A stretch of 12,794 nucleotides of DNA, taken from positions 1-12,794 of the forward strand of contig JALXCG010000693.1 of assembly GCA_026991065.1 (NCBI GenBank), in the 5' to 3' direction. Positions 6,744-12,794 of this stretch are shown here, one piece after another. Position 1 is the stretch's first letter. Each line of letters begins with the position of its first letter. The stretch is from Gemmatimonadota bacterium. GTDB lineage: Bacteria; GCA-2686955. The notes beneath the pieces are model-generated. The model did not search any database. It had not been told where the DNA came from and worked only from the letters and a program-made list of their open reading frames with translations. The position numbers were made by a program, and so were the translations under genes.

Positions 6744-9575
6744 TCAGAAGTTCAGGTTGAAACCGACTTGGACCTGTCGGGGGGAGGAGAAGAGACTCGG
6801 ATTGTCGAAGAATGCATCGACGCTGTTGACATACTCGGTGGAGAGTTCGCGCGCCCTGATCTCCGCCAGACTTTCGGTGGCGCGGCCCGTGTCGCTGTAG
6901 ACAAAGAGTTCGTTTTCGCGGTCGAGCAGGTTGAAGATGCGGAGGAAGAACTCCACCTTCCGGCTGCGCACCAACCAGTTGTAGTGAGCCTGCAGGTCCA
7001 CGTTATAGAAAGCTGGAATCCGCCCGATGTTTTCCACCACCGCGCCGGGATGGACCTCGCTCGGTGTGTAGGGGGTCGGACTCCAGATGTTGGCAAGGAT
7101 GCTGCCGCCCCAGTGCTCGCGGTTCAGCCCGCCGCGCAGGTTCAGATTGTGGCGCCGATCCCAATTCAGCGGGACCAACTGCGGCAGGGGCTCCAGGCCG
7201 CTGCTCAACCTGCGGAACGCGGTGGCCGGGTCGGAAGCGACCCCCTCGGCGATCTGGAAGGTGTAGTCCACGCTCCAGAAATAGCCGGCGCGATCCTCCG
7301 AGTAGGAGAGGGCGATGCCGCGGGCGTTGCCCTGATCGCGGTTGTTGTACTGGGTGTATTTCTTGCCCGCCGAGTAGGTCTCGACGATGCGATCCGAGGC
7401 GAGCAGATTGCGAAAATCGCGGAAGAAGAAGTCGGTGGTCAGCCGGCCCGATTCGCCGATCTGTTGCTGAATGCCGATCTCGTACTGCACCGTCTTCTGG
7501 GCGTCGATATCGGGGTTGCCCATCAGCGCGGTGATGCCGACCCCGTCGCCCATCCGCCATTGCGGATTGCTGTAGATGGTGGAGAGTGTCGGCATCTGGA
7601 AAAAGTGGCCGTAGGAGACGTGGATTCCACCGGTATCGGTGATCGGATAGGAGAGACCGATGCGCGGCGAAACCTGATACTTGACCGTTGCCGGCTTGTA
7701 CATGTAGGGGCGGCGCCACTCGGTCGCCCCGGGATCGTCCCAGGGAATGGTGTAGACACTGTCCTGGTAGACCGGTGCCCCCTGATCATCGAAGCCGTAG
7801 ATGCGCCCTGAGCTGTGGTCGAAGAAGGAGCGCAGCGGACTTTCGACATTGGGGTCGCGCGGATCGAAGGGGATCACCGCGTTGGGAGCAAAGCGGTCGA
7901 GCCGCAAGCCGATATTCAGCACCAGATCGGCAACCTCCAGCTTGTCCTGCAGATAGGCGCTGAAGTCACTCGGCGAAACCTTGAACTGCTCGATCAGCGG
8001 GTCGCCGACACGCCCCTGGAACACCGTTTGATTGTAGGTGTCGAGATCGTGGGCGCGCCACTCCAGCCCCGCCTTGACCAGATTCTCGTTGTTGACCTGG
8101 CTGGTGAACGCCCCCTTCAAGACCCTGGTCTGGGTCTGCTGCTCCCACCAGTTGGGCGCCACACCACCGGTCGCGAAGGAGTAGCCGTAGGGGGGAATGT
8201 GGGTGAGGTAGTCGGTGAAGTAGTAGCGTGGGTCGTTGCGATCCTCGAACACCCACGACTCCTGGTGGTTGTCGAACCAGGAGAAGCCGAGGTCGACAAA
8301 ACTCCGCCCCGCGCTGTCGACCGTCCAGGTGGCGGTGAGCGTGTGGGATTGGCCGGTTTTGCGGTAGCTGGGGGTGCCGTCCGGGTTGTAGCGGAAATAG
8401 CTGTCGAAATTGTCGTTCTTGCTGTTTTCGAGCAGAACATTGTAGCGACAGGTGAGCCGCGTCGATGGGCGGTAGGTGAGTTTCGCCTGGCCTGAGTATT
8501 TGCGGTAGCCGTTCATGGCCACGAAGGAACTGTCGCCGGTCGGCAGCATGCGCCAGTCGCTCTCTTCCAGCGGCGTAAAATCGGCGACATCATAGTAGTT
8601 GAAGACCCGGCGCCCGTAGAGATAGCCATCGGAGCCGGTGGCGCGGGCACTGGCGAAGAGCGAGAGTTTGCCCGCGACGAGTGGACCGGAGAGGGTCGCC
8701 TGAAGGTCGCGGATCGCGTCCGGCGCCAGATCGTCGATGCCCCAGAAGAGGTCATCGTGGGTGGAGAGGAAGTCGCCTCCGTAGCCGGAGAGACTGCCGT
8801 TCCATTCACTCGCCCCCTCCTTGGTGACGATGTTCACCACCCCGCTCATCGCCTGCCCATACTCGGCATTGAAGGCGCCGCTGAGCACCTGCACCTCTTC
8901 GATCGAGGCGTTTTCCACCGCCACCGACTGGCCGCCGGTGAAGACGTCGGTGAAAGAGACTCCATCCACCATGAACGCTACTTCACCCGAGCGGCCGCCG
9001 CGAAAATGGATGCCGCCGCCCGCATCGGTTGTGATGCCGGCCTGTAGCTCCAGCAGGTCGCCCAGCTCAGTGGCCGGGGTGTCGTCGATATCATCTCTGC
9101 CGACCACTGCTTGCGACGCCGTAAGATCCTTCTGGAAAAGCACGCGGTCGGCGACCACCACCGCTCCGCCATCCTCCAGCTCGATCACCTGCGGGGAAAG
9201 CTCCAGGCGCAGGCGCGAAGTGTGGTCGATCGTCACCCGCACGCCGGTCACGGTGCGGCTGCTGTAGCCCACATAGTCGGCGCGCACCGTATAGGTGCCG
9301 GGCCGGACATTGAGGATGAAGAAGCGGCCTTCATCATCGGTGGCCGCCCCCTGGTTCTGGCCGACCAGAATGACGTTGGCGTAGGGGAGGGGCGCTCCGC
9401 TCTCGGCATCGAGCACGCGGCCGGCGATCTTGCCGGTGGTGCCGGCGAGGGCCGCGCCGCCAAAGCTGAGCGCGACCAGAAGCAGGAGCACTTTTAGGCG
9501 ATTGCAACGGAACTGCATGATTCGAGCCAAACCAGTTGAAACGAGAGAAGCCGCGGAATGAGTCGCGATGCTCAT
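6744..9575 (-). CDS. TonB-dependent receptor with carboxypeptidase-regulatory-like N-terminal domain
   Basis: A 943-residue outer-membrane active transporter (numbered from ATG 9575). After the signal segment (core VLLLLVALSFGGAALAG) comes a CarboxypepD_reg-like domain at ~47-131 (GKIAGRVLDAESGAPLPYAN, DDEGRFFILNV, GTYTVRADYVGY), typical of FCB receptors. A possible TonB box VVVADR lies at ~139-144. The plug, ~144-253, shows GDLLELQAG, IHFRGGRSGEVAFMVDGVS and IEEVQVLSGAFNAEYGQAMSGVVNIVTKEG. A ~690-residue 22-strand-type barrel follows and ends in NLNF with terminal Phe. It imports a ligand using TonB energy; the amylase gene upstream suggests maltodextrins. No SusD gene is adjacent. ATG 9575 overlaps the amylase TGA as ATGA. 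ATG 9518 (MQFRCNRLK) would give a more normal signal peptide, and neither has a clear Shine-Dalgarno. The frame stays open upstream to 9692, but that part overlaps the amylase gene and is unlikely to be used. Confidence 0.93.
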   Translation of the reverse strand: MSIATHSAASLVSTGLARIMQFRCNRLKVLLLLVALSFGGAALAGTTGKIAGRVLDAESGAPLPYANVILVGQNQGAATDDEGRFFILNVRPGTYTVRADYVGYSSRTVTGVRVTIDHTSRLRLELSPQVIELEDGGAVVVADRVLFQKDLTASQAVVGRDDIDDTPATELGDLLELQAGITTDAGGGIHFRGGRSGEVAFMVDGVSFTDVFTGGQSVAVENASIEEVQVLSGAFNAEYGQAMSGVVNIVTKEGASEWNGSLSGYGGDFLSTHDDLFWGIDDLAPDAIRDLQATLSGPLVAGKLSLFASARATGSDGYLYGRRVFNYYDVADFTPLEESDWRMLPTGDSSFVAMNGYRKYSGQAKLTYRPSTRLTCRYNVLLENSKNDNFDSYFRYNPDGTPSYRKTGQSHTLTATWTVDSAGRSFVDLGFSWFDNHQESWVFEDRNDPRYYFTDYLTHIPPYGYSFATGGVAPNWWEQQTQTRVLKGAFTSQVNNENLVKAGLEWRAHDLDTYNQTVFQGRVGDPLIEQFKVSPSDFSAYLQDKLEVADLVLNIGLRLDRFAPNAVIPFDPRDPNVESPLRSFFDHSSGRIYGFDDQGAPVYQDSVYTIPWDDPGATEWRRPYMYKPATVKYQVSPRIGLSYPITDTGGIHVSYGHFFQMPTLSTIYSNPQWRMGDGVGITALMGNPDIDAQKTVQYEIGIQQQIGESGRLTTDFFFRDFRNLLASDRIVETYSAGKKYTQYNNRDQGNARGIALSYSEDRAGYFWSVDYTFQIAEGVASDPATAFRRLSSGLEPLPQLVPLNWDRRHNLNLRGGLNREHWGGSILANIWSPTPYTPSEVHPGAVVENIGRIPAFYNVDLQAHYNWLVRSRKVEFFLRIFNLLDRENELFVYSDTGRATESLAEIRARELSTEYVNSVDAFFDNPSLFSSPRQVQVGFNLNF

Positions 9576-11419
9576 TGCGGAGCCAGGTAGAGAAGCCCGG
9601 TGGAGGCGGGGACCACTTGATTCACCACGCCGCCCGCGGGCACCGCCAGAACCTCGTCGCGGCTGCCGGTGGCGGGATCGAAACGCCGCCACGCTCCCTC
9701 CGCGGGGAAGTGCAGCGCGACCTCGTGCTCCTCGTGGTCGAAATTGAGCACCACCAGAATCGCCTGGTCGCCGCTGCCGCGAATGTACTGCAGAATGCGA
9801 TCCCCTTCGTCCGGCGACGACGGCACCGCGCCCCCTGTTGCCCAGACGAACTGGATCTCGGTCGAGGCCAGCGCCGGTTCCTCCAGCCGCAGATGGATCA
9901 GATTCCGGTAGTAGTCGCGCAGCCCCGGCGCCGCCGCATCCCAGTCGATCGGACTCGGCGCCGGATTGGCGTCGATCGGGTTTGCCACGCCGATCTCCTG
10001 GCCGTGGTAGAGCATCGGGATGCCAATGCTGGTGAACAAACTCACCGCCCCCAGCCGCGATTTCTGCACCCCGCCGATCTGCTTGGCGAAAGCGCTGCCG
10101 GAGTTGTCCACCTGCTCCACCACCCGCCGCTCATCGTGGCTTTCCAGGTATTTGATATCCCGCCACGGCCCGCGCCCCTCATTAAAGGTGGTCACATCGG
10201 CGGTCGCCAACATCGGTGAATCGTTGGCCGCGAAACTGCCCACCACATCGCCGTAGCGACGCACATATCCCGTCTCCGCCAGGTTGCAGTTGAGCCGCTG
10301 GTGATAGTTGTTGACCCGCCCGCCGTAGTTGGAGGATTGCCCGCCCCACTGGGCATCGAACCCGACCGCCGGGTCGAGCGCGCCGCCGCCGGTGTCGAAG
10401 CTCTCGGCGATGTGGAAGGTTTCGGGAAAGCGCTCCTTCAGCGGCAGCACCACCTTGGCCCAGTTGGAGAGCGCCTCCCCCTCGACGAAGTCGTAGCGAA
10501 AACCGTCGACCCCCCGATCCTCGATGAAATGGGAGAGCGCGCCGACGAAATAGTCGATCACCGCCGGGTTGTTCCAGTCGAACTCCGGCAGGCCGAAAGG
10601 ATTCTCCGCCGTGGGGTCGAAGTAGTACGACTCGCCGGTCACCCACTCCAACTCCGCCAGCGGATGGTGCCCGCCGGCATGGTTCAGCACTACGTCCAGA
10701 ATCACCGCCACGCCGCGCGCATGGCAGGCATCCACCAGATCCCGCAAACCGTCGCGCCCGCCATAGGCGGGTTTCACCGACCAGTGCGAGCCGCAGTCGT
10801 AGCCCCAGGAGAAGCTCCCCGGCACCGGGTGGATCGGCATCAGCTCCAGCGCGTTCACCCCCAGGTCGACCAGCGCGTGGTCGCCGCCATCGAGTGCCGC
10901 CACGATATCGGCGAAGCGGCCCTCGGCGGAGAAGTCCGACACCATCATCTCGTAGATCACCAGCCGCGCCGGGTCGATCGGCGCCGGCAGCGGCCGCGGC
11001 GGCTGATAGGTGCGATCCACCCGGGTCTGGAACGGATCCAGCCGGAGGTCGGCCGAGTCCTCGCCGAACGGATCCTCGATGCGCGCCAGCGCCCCCTGGG
11101 CATAGACCGCGTAGTGGTATGCGAAGCGCTGCGGCAGCTCGCCGGCGTCCAGCACGAAGGTCGCCGAATCGGCGTCGTCCGCCGCCAACTCCATGCGCCA
11201 CTTCGGATCGCGCGGGGCCCATTGATTGAACGAGCCCTCGATGAAGACCGAATCGGCCCCGGCCGCGCGCAATTCAAAATGGAACGGGCCGCCATCGCGC
11301 CGGTCCGGCGAAACGGGGTCGTCGGAGCAGGCGCTCCACAGACCGGCGGCGAGGATCACGGAGGCGGCGACAGCGAGGCGCCAGGGAGCGTGGCGTCGGC
11401 GTGAGGATGGGAAGCGCAC
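9572..11419 (-). CDS. GH13 alpha-amylase family lipoprotein with N-terminal CBM48/E-set-like domain
   Basis: A 615-residue exported glycoside hydrolase of family 13, acting on alpha-1,4/1,6-glucans by a retaining mechanism. Numbering is from GTG 11419. Residues 1-30 are a lipoprotein-like signal (RRRHAPWRLAVAASVILAAG then LWSAC, lipid Cys31); Trp at -3 makes the lipobox non-canonical. An E-set domain (~43-140, with FIEGSFNQW) precedes the barrel. Catalytic regions are DVVLNHAG (242-249), GFRYDF with nucleophile Asp310, HIAESF with acid/base Glu339, and LESHDERR with Asp429. GIPMLYHGQEIG (466-477) follows, and a C-terminal beta domain ends the chain. WGYDCGSHWSVKPAYGG resembles the WGY...YG element of branching-enzyme-like GH13s, so alpha-amylase, pullulanase-like or transferase activity cannot be separated. 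The frame extends to a TTG at 11518, but GTG 11419 is preferred: GAGAAG lies 4 nt upstream, the signal peptide fits, and a possible promoter overlaps the longer start. It is the first gene of the operon. Confidence 0.9.
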   Translation of the reverse strand: MRFPSSRRRHAPWRLAVAASVILAAGLWSACSDDPVSPDRRDGGPFHFELRAAGADSVFIEGSFNQWAPRDPKWRMELAADDADSATFVLDAGELPQRFAYHYAVYAQGALARIEDPFGEDSADLRLDPFQTRVDRTYQPPRPLPAPIDPARLVIYEMMVSDFSAEGRFADIVAALDGGDHALVDLGVNALELMPIHPVPGSFSWGYDCGSHWSVKPAYGGRDGLRDLVDACHARGVAVILDVVLNHAGGHHPLAELEWVTGESYYFDPTAENPFGLPEFDWNNPAVIDYFVGALSHFIEDRGVDGFRYDFVEGEALSNWAKVVLPLKERFPETFHIAESFDTGGGALDPAVGFDAQWGGQSSNYGGRVNNYHQRLNCNLAETGYVRRYGDVVGSFAANDSPMLATADVTTFNEGRGPWRDIKYLESHDERRVVEQVDNSGSAFAKQIGGVQKSRLGAVSLFTSIGIPMLYHGQEIGVANPIDANPAPSPIDWDAAAPGLRDYYRNLIHLRLEEPALASTEIQFVWATGGAVPSSPDEGDRILQYIRGSGDQAILVVLNFDHEEHEVALHFPAEGAWRRFDPATGSRDEVLAVPAGGVVNQVVPASTGLLYLAPQ

Positions 11420-11479
11420 GAGTCTTCTCGTTTTCGAGGCGACCGTGGCCGCCGCAGATGTTGCGATTTTGCTGATTGT

Positions 11480-11499
11480 GGTGGAGGCGAAAATCCACC
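11480..11499 (-). promoter_or_regulatory. Hairpin in the putative 5' leader of the amylase operon
   Basis: On the minus strand GGTGGA (11499-11494) pairs with TCCACC (11485-11480) around an 8-nt loop TTTTCGCC. If the proposed promoter is right, this stem lies at the very start of the mRNA, about 60 nt before the GTG start, and could protect the 5' end or tune expression. There is no T-run after it, so it is not a terminator. Confidence 0.3.
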
Positions 11500-11503
11500 G
11501 CCT

Positions 11504-11532
11504 ATTGGACCAGATCAACCGCTCGGAGTCAA
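11504..11532 (-). promoter_or_regulatory. Possible sigma-70-type promoter for the amylase/TonB-receptor operon
   Basis: On the minus strand TTGACT (11532-11527, five of six matches to the -35 consensus) is separated by 17 nt from TCCAAT (11509-11504, four of six matches to -10 but lacking the conserved second-position A). Transcription from here would give a leader of about 75-80 nt before the GTG at 11419. High-GC genomes produce such matches by chance, so this is only a candidate. Confidence 0.3.
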
Positions 11533-11574
11533 TAACGGTCGCCCGCGATCAACTCACCCCGGCCGCATCTGTTT

Positions 11575-11614
11575 CCGCTTTTTCGCGCACCGTTTCTTCG
11601 TTCTTTTTTTGTCG
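11575..11614 (+). repeat. Imperfect direct repeat, copy A (T/C-rich 40-bp element)
   Basis: This 40-bp segment (CCGCTTTTTCGCGCACCGT at its left end, TTTGTCG at its right end) aligns with 12136-12174 in the same orientation. The first 19 positions share 17 bases and the whole alignment about 33 of 41 columns with small gaps. Copy A lies about 45 bp upstream of the putative amylase-operon -35 element. Confidence 0.5.
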
Positions 11615-11780
11615 CTGCACCTCCGCTGCCCCGCCTGAACCCCTTTGGCTCCTCGCCCCGGTGCAGGATGCGCGTCGGACCGTGAAGATCCTCGCCGAAC
11701 ACGCGCCTGGCGCAGCTCCGGCGTTCAGCTCCACGACGCGCTCCGAACCCGTCGCCTGTCCGGGTGCCGCGGGTGGAACT

Positions 11781-11964
11781 GGCGCGCGAGCGAGGCCGGT
11801 GATCACCTGTCCCGGGGCGGGTGGCGCGAGCGTGGCCGGCAATCACCTGTCCCGGGGCGGGTGGCGCGAGCGAGGCCGGCAATCACCTGTCCCGGGGCGG
11901 GTGGCGCGAGCGTGGCCGGCAATCACCTGTTCCGGGGCGGGTGGCGCGAGCGTGGCCGGTGATC
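11781..11964. repeat. 40-bp tandem repeat array, four full units and a 24-nt partial
   Basis: Units start at 11781, 11821, 11861, 11901 and 11941 (partial), with an exact period of 40 bp and about 90-98% identity. A unit runs GTGGCGCGAGCG, A or T, GGCCGG, CA or TG, ATCACCTGTCCCGGGGCGG. Variation is patterned: position 13 reads A, T, A, T, T along the array, and positions 20-21 are TG in the first and last units but CA in the middle three. Unit 4 has one C-to-T change. The period is not a multiple of three, so this is not a protein repeat in a single frame. Each full unit plus the next three bases contains a near-palindrome, CACCTGTC-CCGG-GGCGGGTG. Unit 1 also has a perfect palindrome GGTGATCACC at 11798-11807. 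Function unknown; protein-binding sites, transcribed hairpins or a neutral minisatellite are all possible. Confidence 0.95.
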
Positions 11965-12135
11965 GCCGCGGGTTGTTTGGCCCGGGGGCGGCGCCGGGCA
12001 GGCCGCGGCGACTGTGAGCGGAATCGATTTCGGCGAGCGGCCGGTTGCCCCGTTGCGCGGGCGTTCGGGCCGGGAAGGTTCGACGCCGGTGCGCGGGACA
12101 AATGTGTTATTCCTGACCCGGTCGAGTGCTTGCGC

Positions 12136-12174
12136 CCGCTGTTTCGCGAACCGTGTCGGTTCTCTTCTTTGTCG
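12136..12174 (+). repeat. Imperfect direct repeat, copy B, next to the permease start
   Basis: The second copy of the ~40-bp element (CCGCTGTTTCGCGAACCGT at the left, CTTTGTCG at the right). It ends directly at the permease Shine-Dalgarno and includes a perfect 8-bp palindrome TTCGCGAA (12143-12150) that is TTCGCGCA in copy A. The position suggests an operator or leader element shared by the two divergent transcription units, or the remains of a local duplication. Confidence 0.5.
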
Positions 12175-12177
12175 GAG
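12174..12177 (+). promoter_or_regulatory. Shine-Dalgarno deciding the GTG start of the TauE/SafE permease
   Basis: GGAG at 12174-12177 is followed by 6 nt and then GTG at 12184. This makes GTG 12184 a better start than ATG 12211, which lies too far away and just inside the first membrane segment. Confidence 0.65.
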
Positions 12178-12183
12178 TTTGTT

Positions 12184-12794
12184 GTGGATCTCGCCGCGCT
12201 TCCCTACCCGATGTGGGCCCCGTTGCTTTTTCTGATTGTCGCCGCTGCTTACTCCGCGGTGGGGATCGGCGGCGGCTCCTCTTATACCGCGCTGATGGCG
12301 ATTCTCGGGTTCAATATTCTGGCGATTCCGCTGGTCTCTTTGACGCTTAATCTTTGCGTCACGACGGTGAGTGCGTTCACTTTTATTCGTGCCCGGCACG
12401 CCCGACCGCGGCTGATTCTGCCGATTCTCGCCGGGTCGATTCCGGCGGCCTATGTCGGGGGTTCGCTGACCCTGCCGCCGCTGCTTTTTGAGTGGATTCT
12501 GCTCGCTTCGCTGCTGCTGGTGGCGGCGCGGATCTATCTCTGGCGCGGGGCGACGCCGGAGCTGCGGGTTGGGGCGCGGGCGCGGGTTGCACTGGCGGTC
12601 GGCGCGGGGGCGGTGCTGGGGCTGGTGGCCGGCATTGTGGGGATCGGCGGTGGGGTTTATCTGGTTCCGCTTATTCTGTTTCTCGGGCTCGGCACGGAGC
12701 GGGAGGCGGCGGCCTGCGGGGCGGTTTTTGTGTGGCTCAACTCGGCTTCCGGGCTGACTGCGCGGTTGCAGCAGCCGAGTCTTGATCCTCTGCC
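12184..12794 (+). CDS. TauE/SafE family membrane permease (putative sulfite/sulfonate or organic-acid exporter), N-terminal part
   Basis: The first 203 codons of a polytopic inner-membrane protein; the gene continues past the window (family length about 250). The TauE/SafE internal duplication is plain: AAAYSAVGIGGGSSYTAL near the start (GIGGG at 27-31) and VAGIVGIGGGVYLVPLI in the second half (GIGGG at 153-157). Hydrophobic spans are near 12-31, 36-55, 77-95, 102-120, 135-152 and 158-168. An Arg-rich cytoplasmic loop (FIRARHARPR) lies after the second span, fitting positive-inside topology. Members export sulfite, sulfoacetate or related anions, but most are uncharacterised and the substrate is unknown here. 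It is divergent from the amylase operon and not evidently part of it. Codon use differs from the operon: isoleucine is ATT in 11 of 14 cases, whereas sampled amylase isoleucines are mostly ATC. Confidence 0.88.
   Translation, partial: MDLAALPYPMWAPLLFLIVAAAYSAVGIGGGSSYTALMAILGFNILAIPLVSLTLNLCVTTVSAFTFIRARHARPRLILPILAGSIPAAYVGGSLTLPPLLFEWILLASLLLVAARIYLWRGATPELRVGARARVALAVGAGAVLGLVAGIVGIGGGVYLVPLILFLGLGTEREAAACGAVFVWLNSASGLTARLQQPSLDPL

Larger units (their letters stand above)
11533..12183. other. Divergent intergenic region, repeat-rich, no supported gene
   Basis: About 650 bp between the divergent amylase operon and the permease gene. Open frames here exist on both strands, but they run through a 40-bp repeat in shifting frames and have no family resemblance or Shine-Dalgarno, so I call no gene. 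It contains a T-rich stretch (11579-11610), a 40-bp tandem array (11781-11964) and two copies of a ~40-bp element (11575 and 12136). The parts at 11615-11780 and 11965-12135 are GC-rich without a recognisable feature; a GGTTCGAC at 12077-12084 resembles a tRNA T-loop but has no supporting cloverleaf. Confidence 0.6.

Noticed and set aside
4589-6760. A 723-codon open frame on the + strand antisense to the 1078-residue protein gene
   Set aside because: It mirrors a high-GC coding frame whose Asp/Gly-rich repeats (GAC/GAT) read as GTC/ATC on the other strand. It has no recognisable domain or Shine-Dalgarno, while the minus-strand protein has a signal peptide, repeats and sorting tail.
6609-7811. 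A 400-codon + strand frame antisense to the TonB receptor
   Set aside because: It is covered by a confident receptor gene with intact barrel and terminal Phe, and its own translation is low in family signal.
11645-11962. A 105-codon + strand frame running into the tandem repeats
   Set aside because: The 40-bp period shifts the frame in each unit, so the protein repeats are a by-product. Both strands are open, and there is no Shine-Dalgarno or homology.
11781-11964. CRISPR array
   Set aside because: The units abut with no unique spacers; the period equals the unit length, so it is a simple tandem repeat.
12074-12100. tRNA-like T-loop sequence (GGTTCGAC)
   Set aside because: The surrounding bases form only two of five T-stem pairs and no matching acceptor or anticodon arm is found upstream.
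12079-12110. Possible permease promoter (TTCGAC ... TGTTAT)
   Set aside because: The spacer would be 20 nt and the -35 match is weak, so it is not callable.
11923-12399. A 158-codon minus-strand frame across the repeat array and permease start
   Set aside because: It overlaps the clear TauE/SafE coding region in antisense and consists largely of Arg/Pro/Gly-rich translation of repeats.

Overview
The window comes from a high-GC, Gram-negative bacterium, probably an uncultured lineage of the FCB superphylum outside classical Bacteroidetes (for example Eisenbacteria, Krumholzibacteriota, Latescibacterota or KSB1-like). The evidence is the combination of two C-terminal FlgD-like/type IX secretion (T9SS) sorting tails (one with the typical QNAPNPFNPSTAITFEL signature), a PorV/PorQ-family barrel and a TonB-dependent receptor with an N-terminal carboxypeptidase-regulatory-like domain. 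The assignment to phylum is inference.

Left edge (1-1034, + strand): the C-terminal half of an APS kinase (cysC) followed 33 nt later by a class II aldolase with all expected metal ligands and an unusual cysteine-rich tail. A short convergent gap (1035-1148) with a stable hairpin separates these from the main locus.

Centre (1149-11419, - strand): one five-gene block, read right to left. The order is a GH13 alpha-amylase-family lipoprotein, a TonB-dependent receptor, a 1078-residue exported protein with calcium-binding-type repeats and a sorting-type tail, a PorV/PorQ-like outer-membrane barrel, and a secreted non-catalytic protein with two starch-binding-like modules and a T9SS tail. Two of the junctions are 4-nt ATGA overlaps and one gap is 16 nt, so the first four genes look like one operon. 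The fifth has its own strong Shine-Dalgarno behind a terminator-like hairpin. Together they look like a starch or alpha-glucan capture, cleavage and import system that resembles Sus but has no recognisable SusD. The large exported protein and the CBM protein sit where surface glycan-binding subunits would be.

Right edge (11420-12794): a divergent intergenic region of about 650-760 bp holds a possible promoter and leader hairpin for the operon, a 40-bp tandem repeat (about 4.6 copies) and two imperfect copies of a separate ~40-bp element, one on each side of the array. It is followed by the start of a TauE/SafE-family membrane permease (+ strand, truncated by the window end), with codon use unlike the operon.

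The best candidates for something undescribed are the SusD-less receptor/giant protein/PorV/CBM module and the repeat-rich divergent control region.
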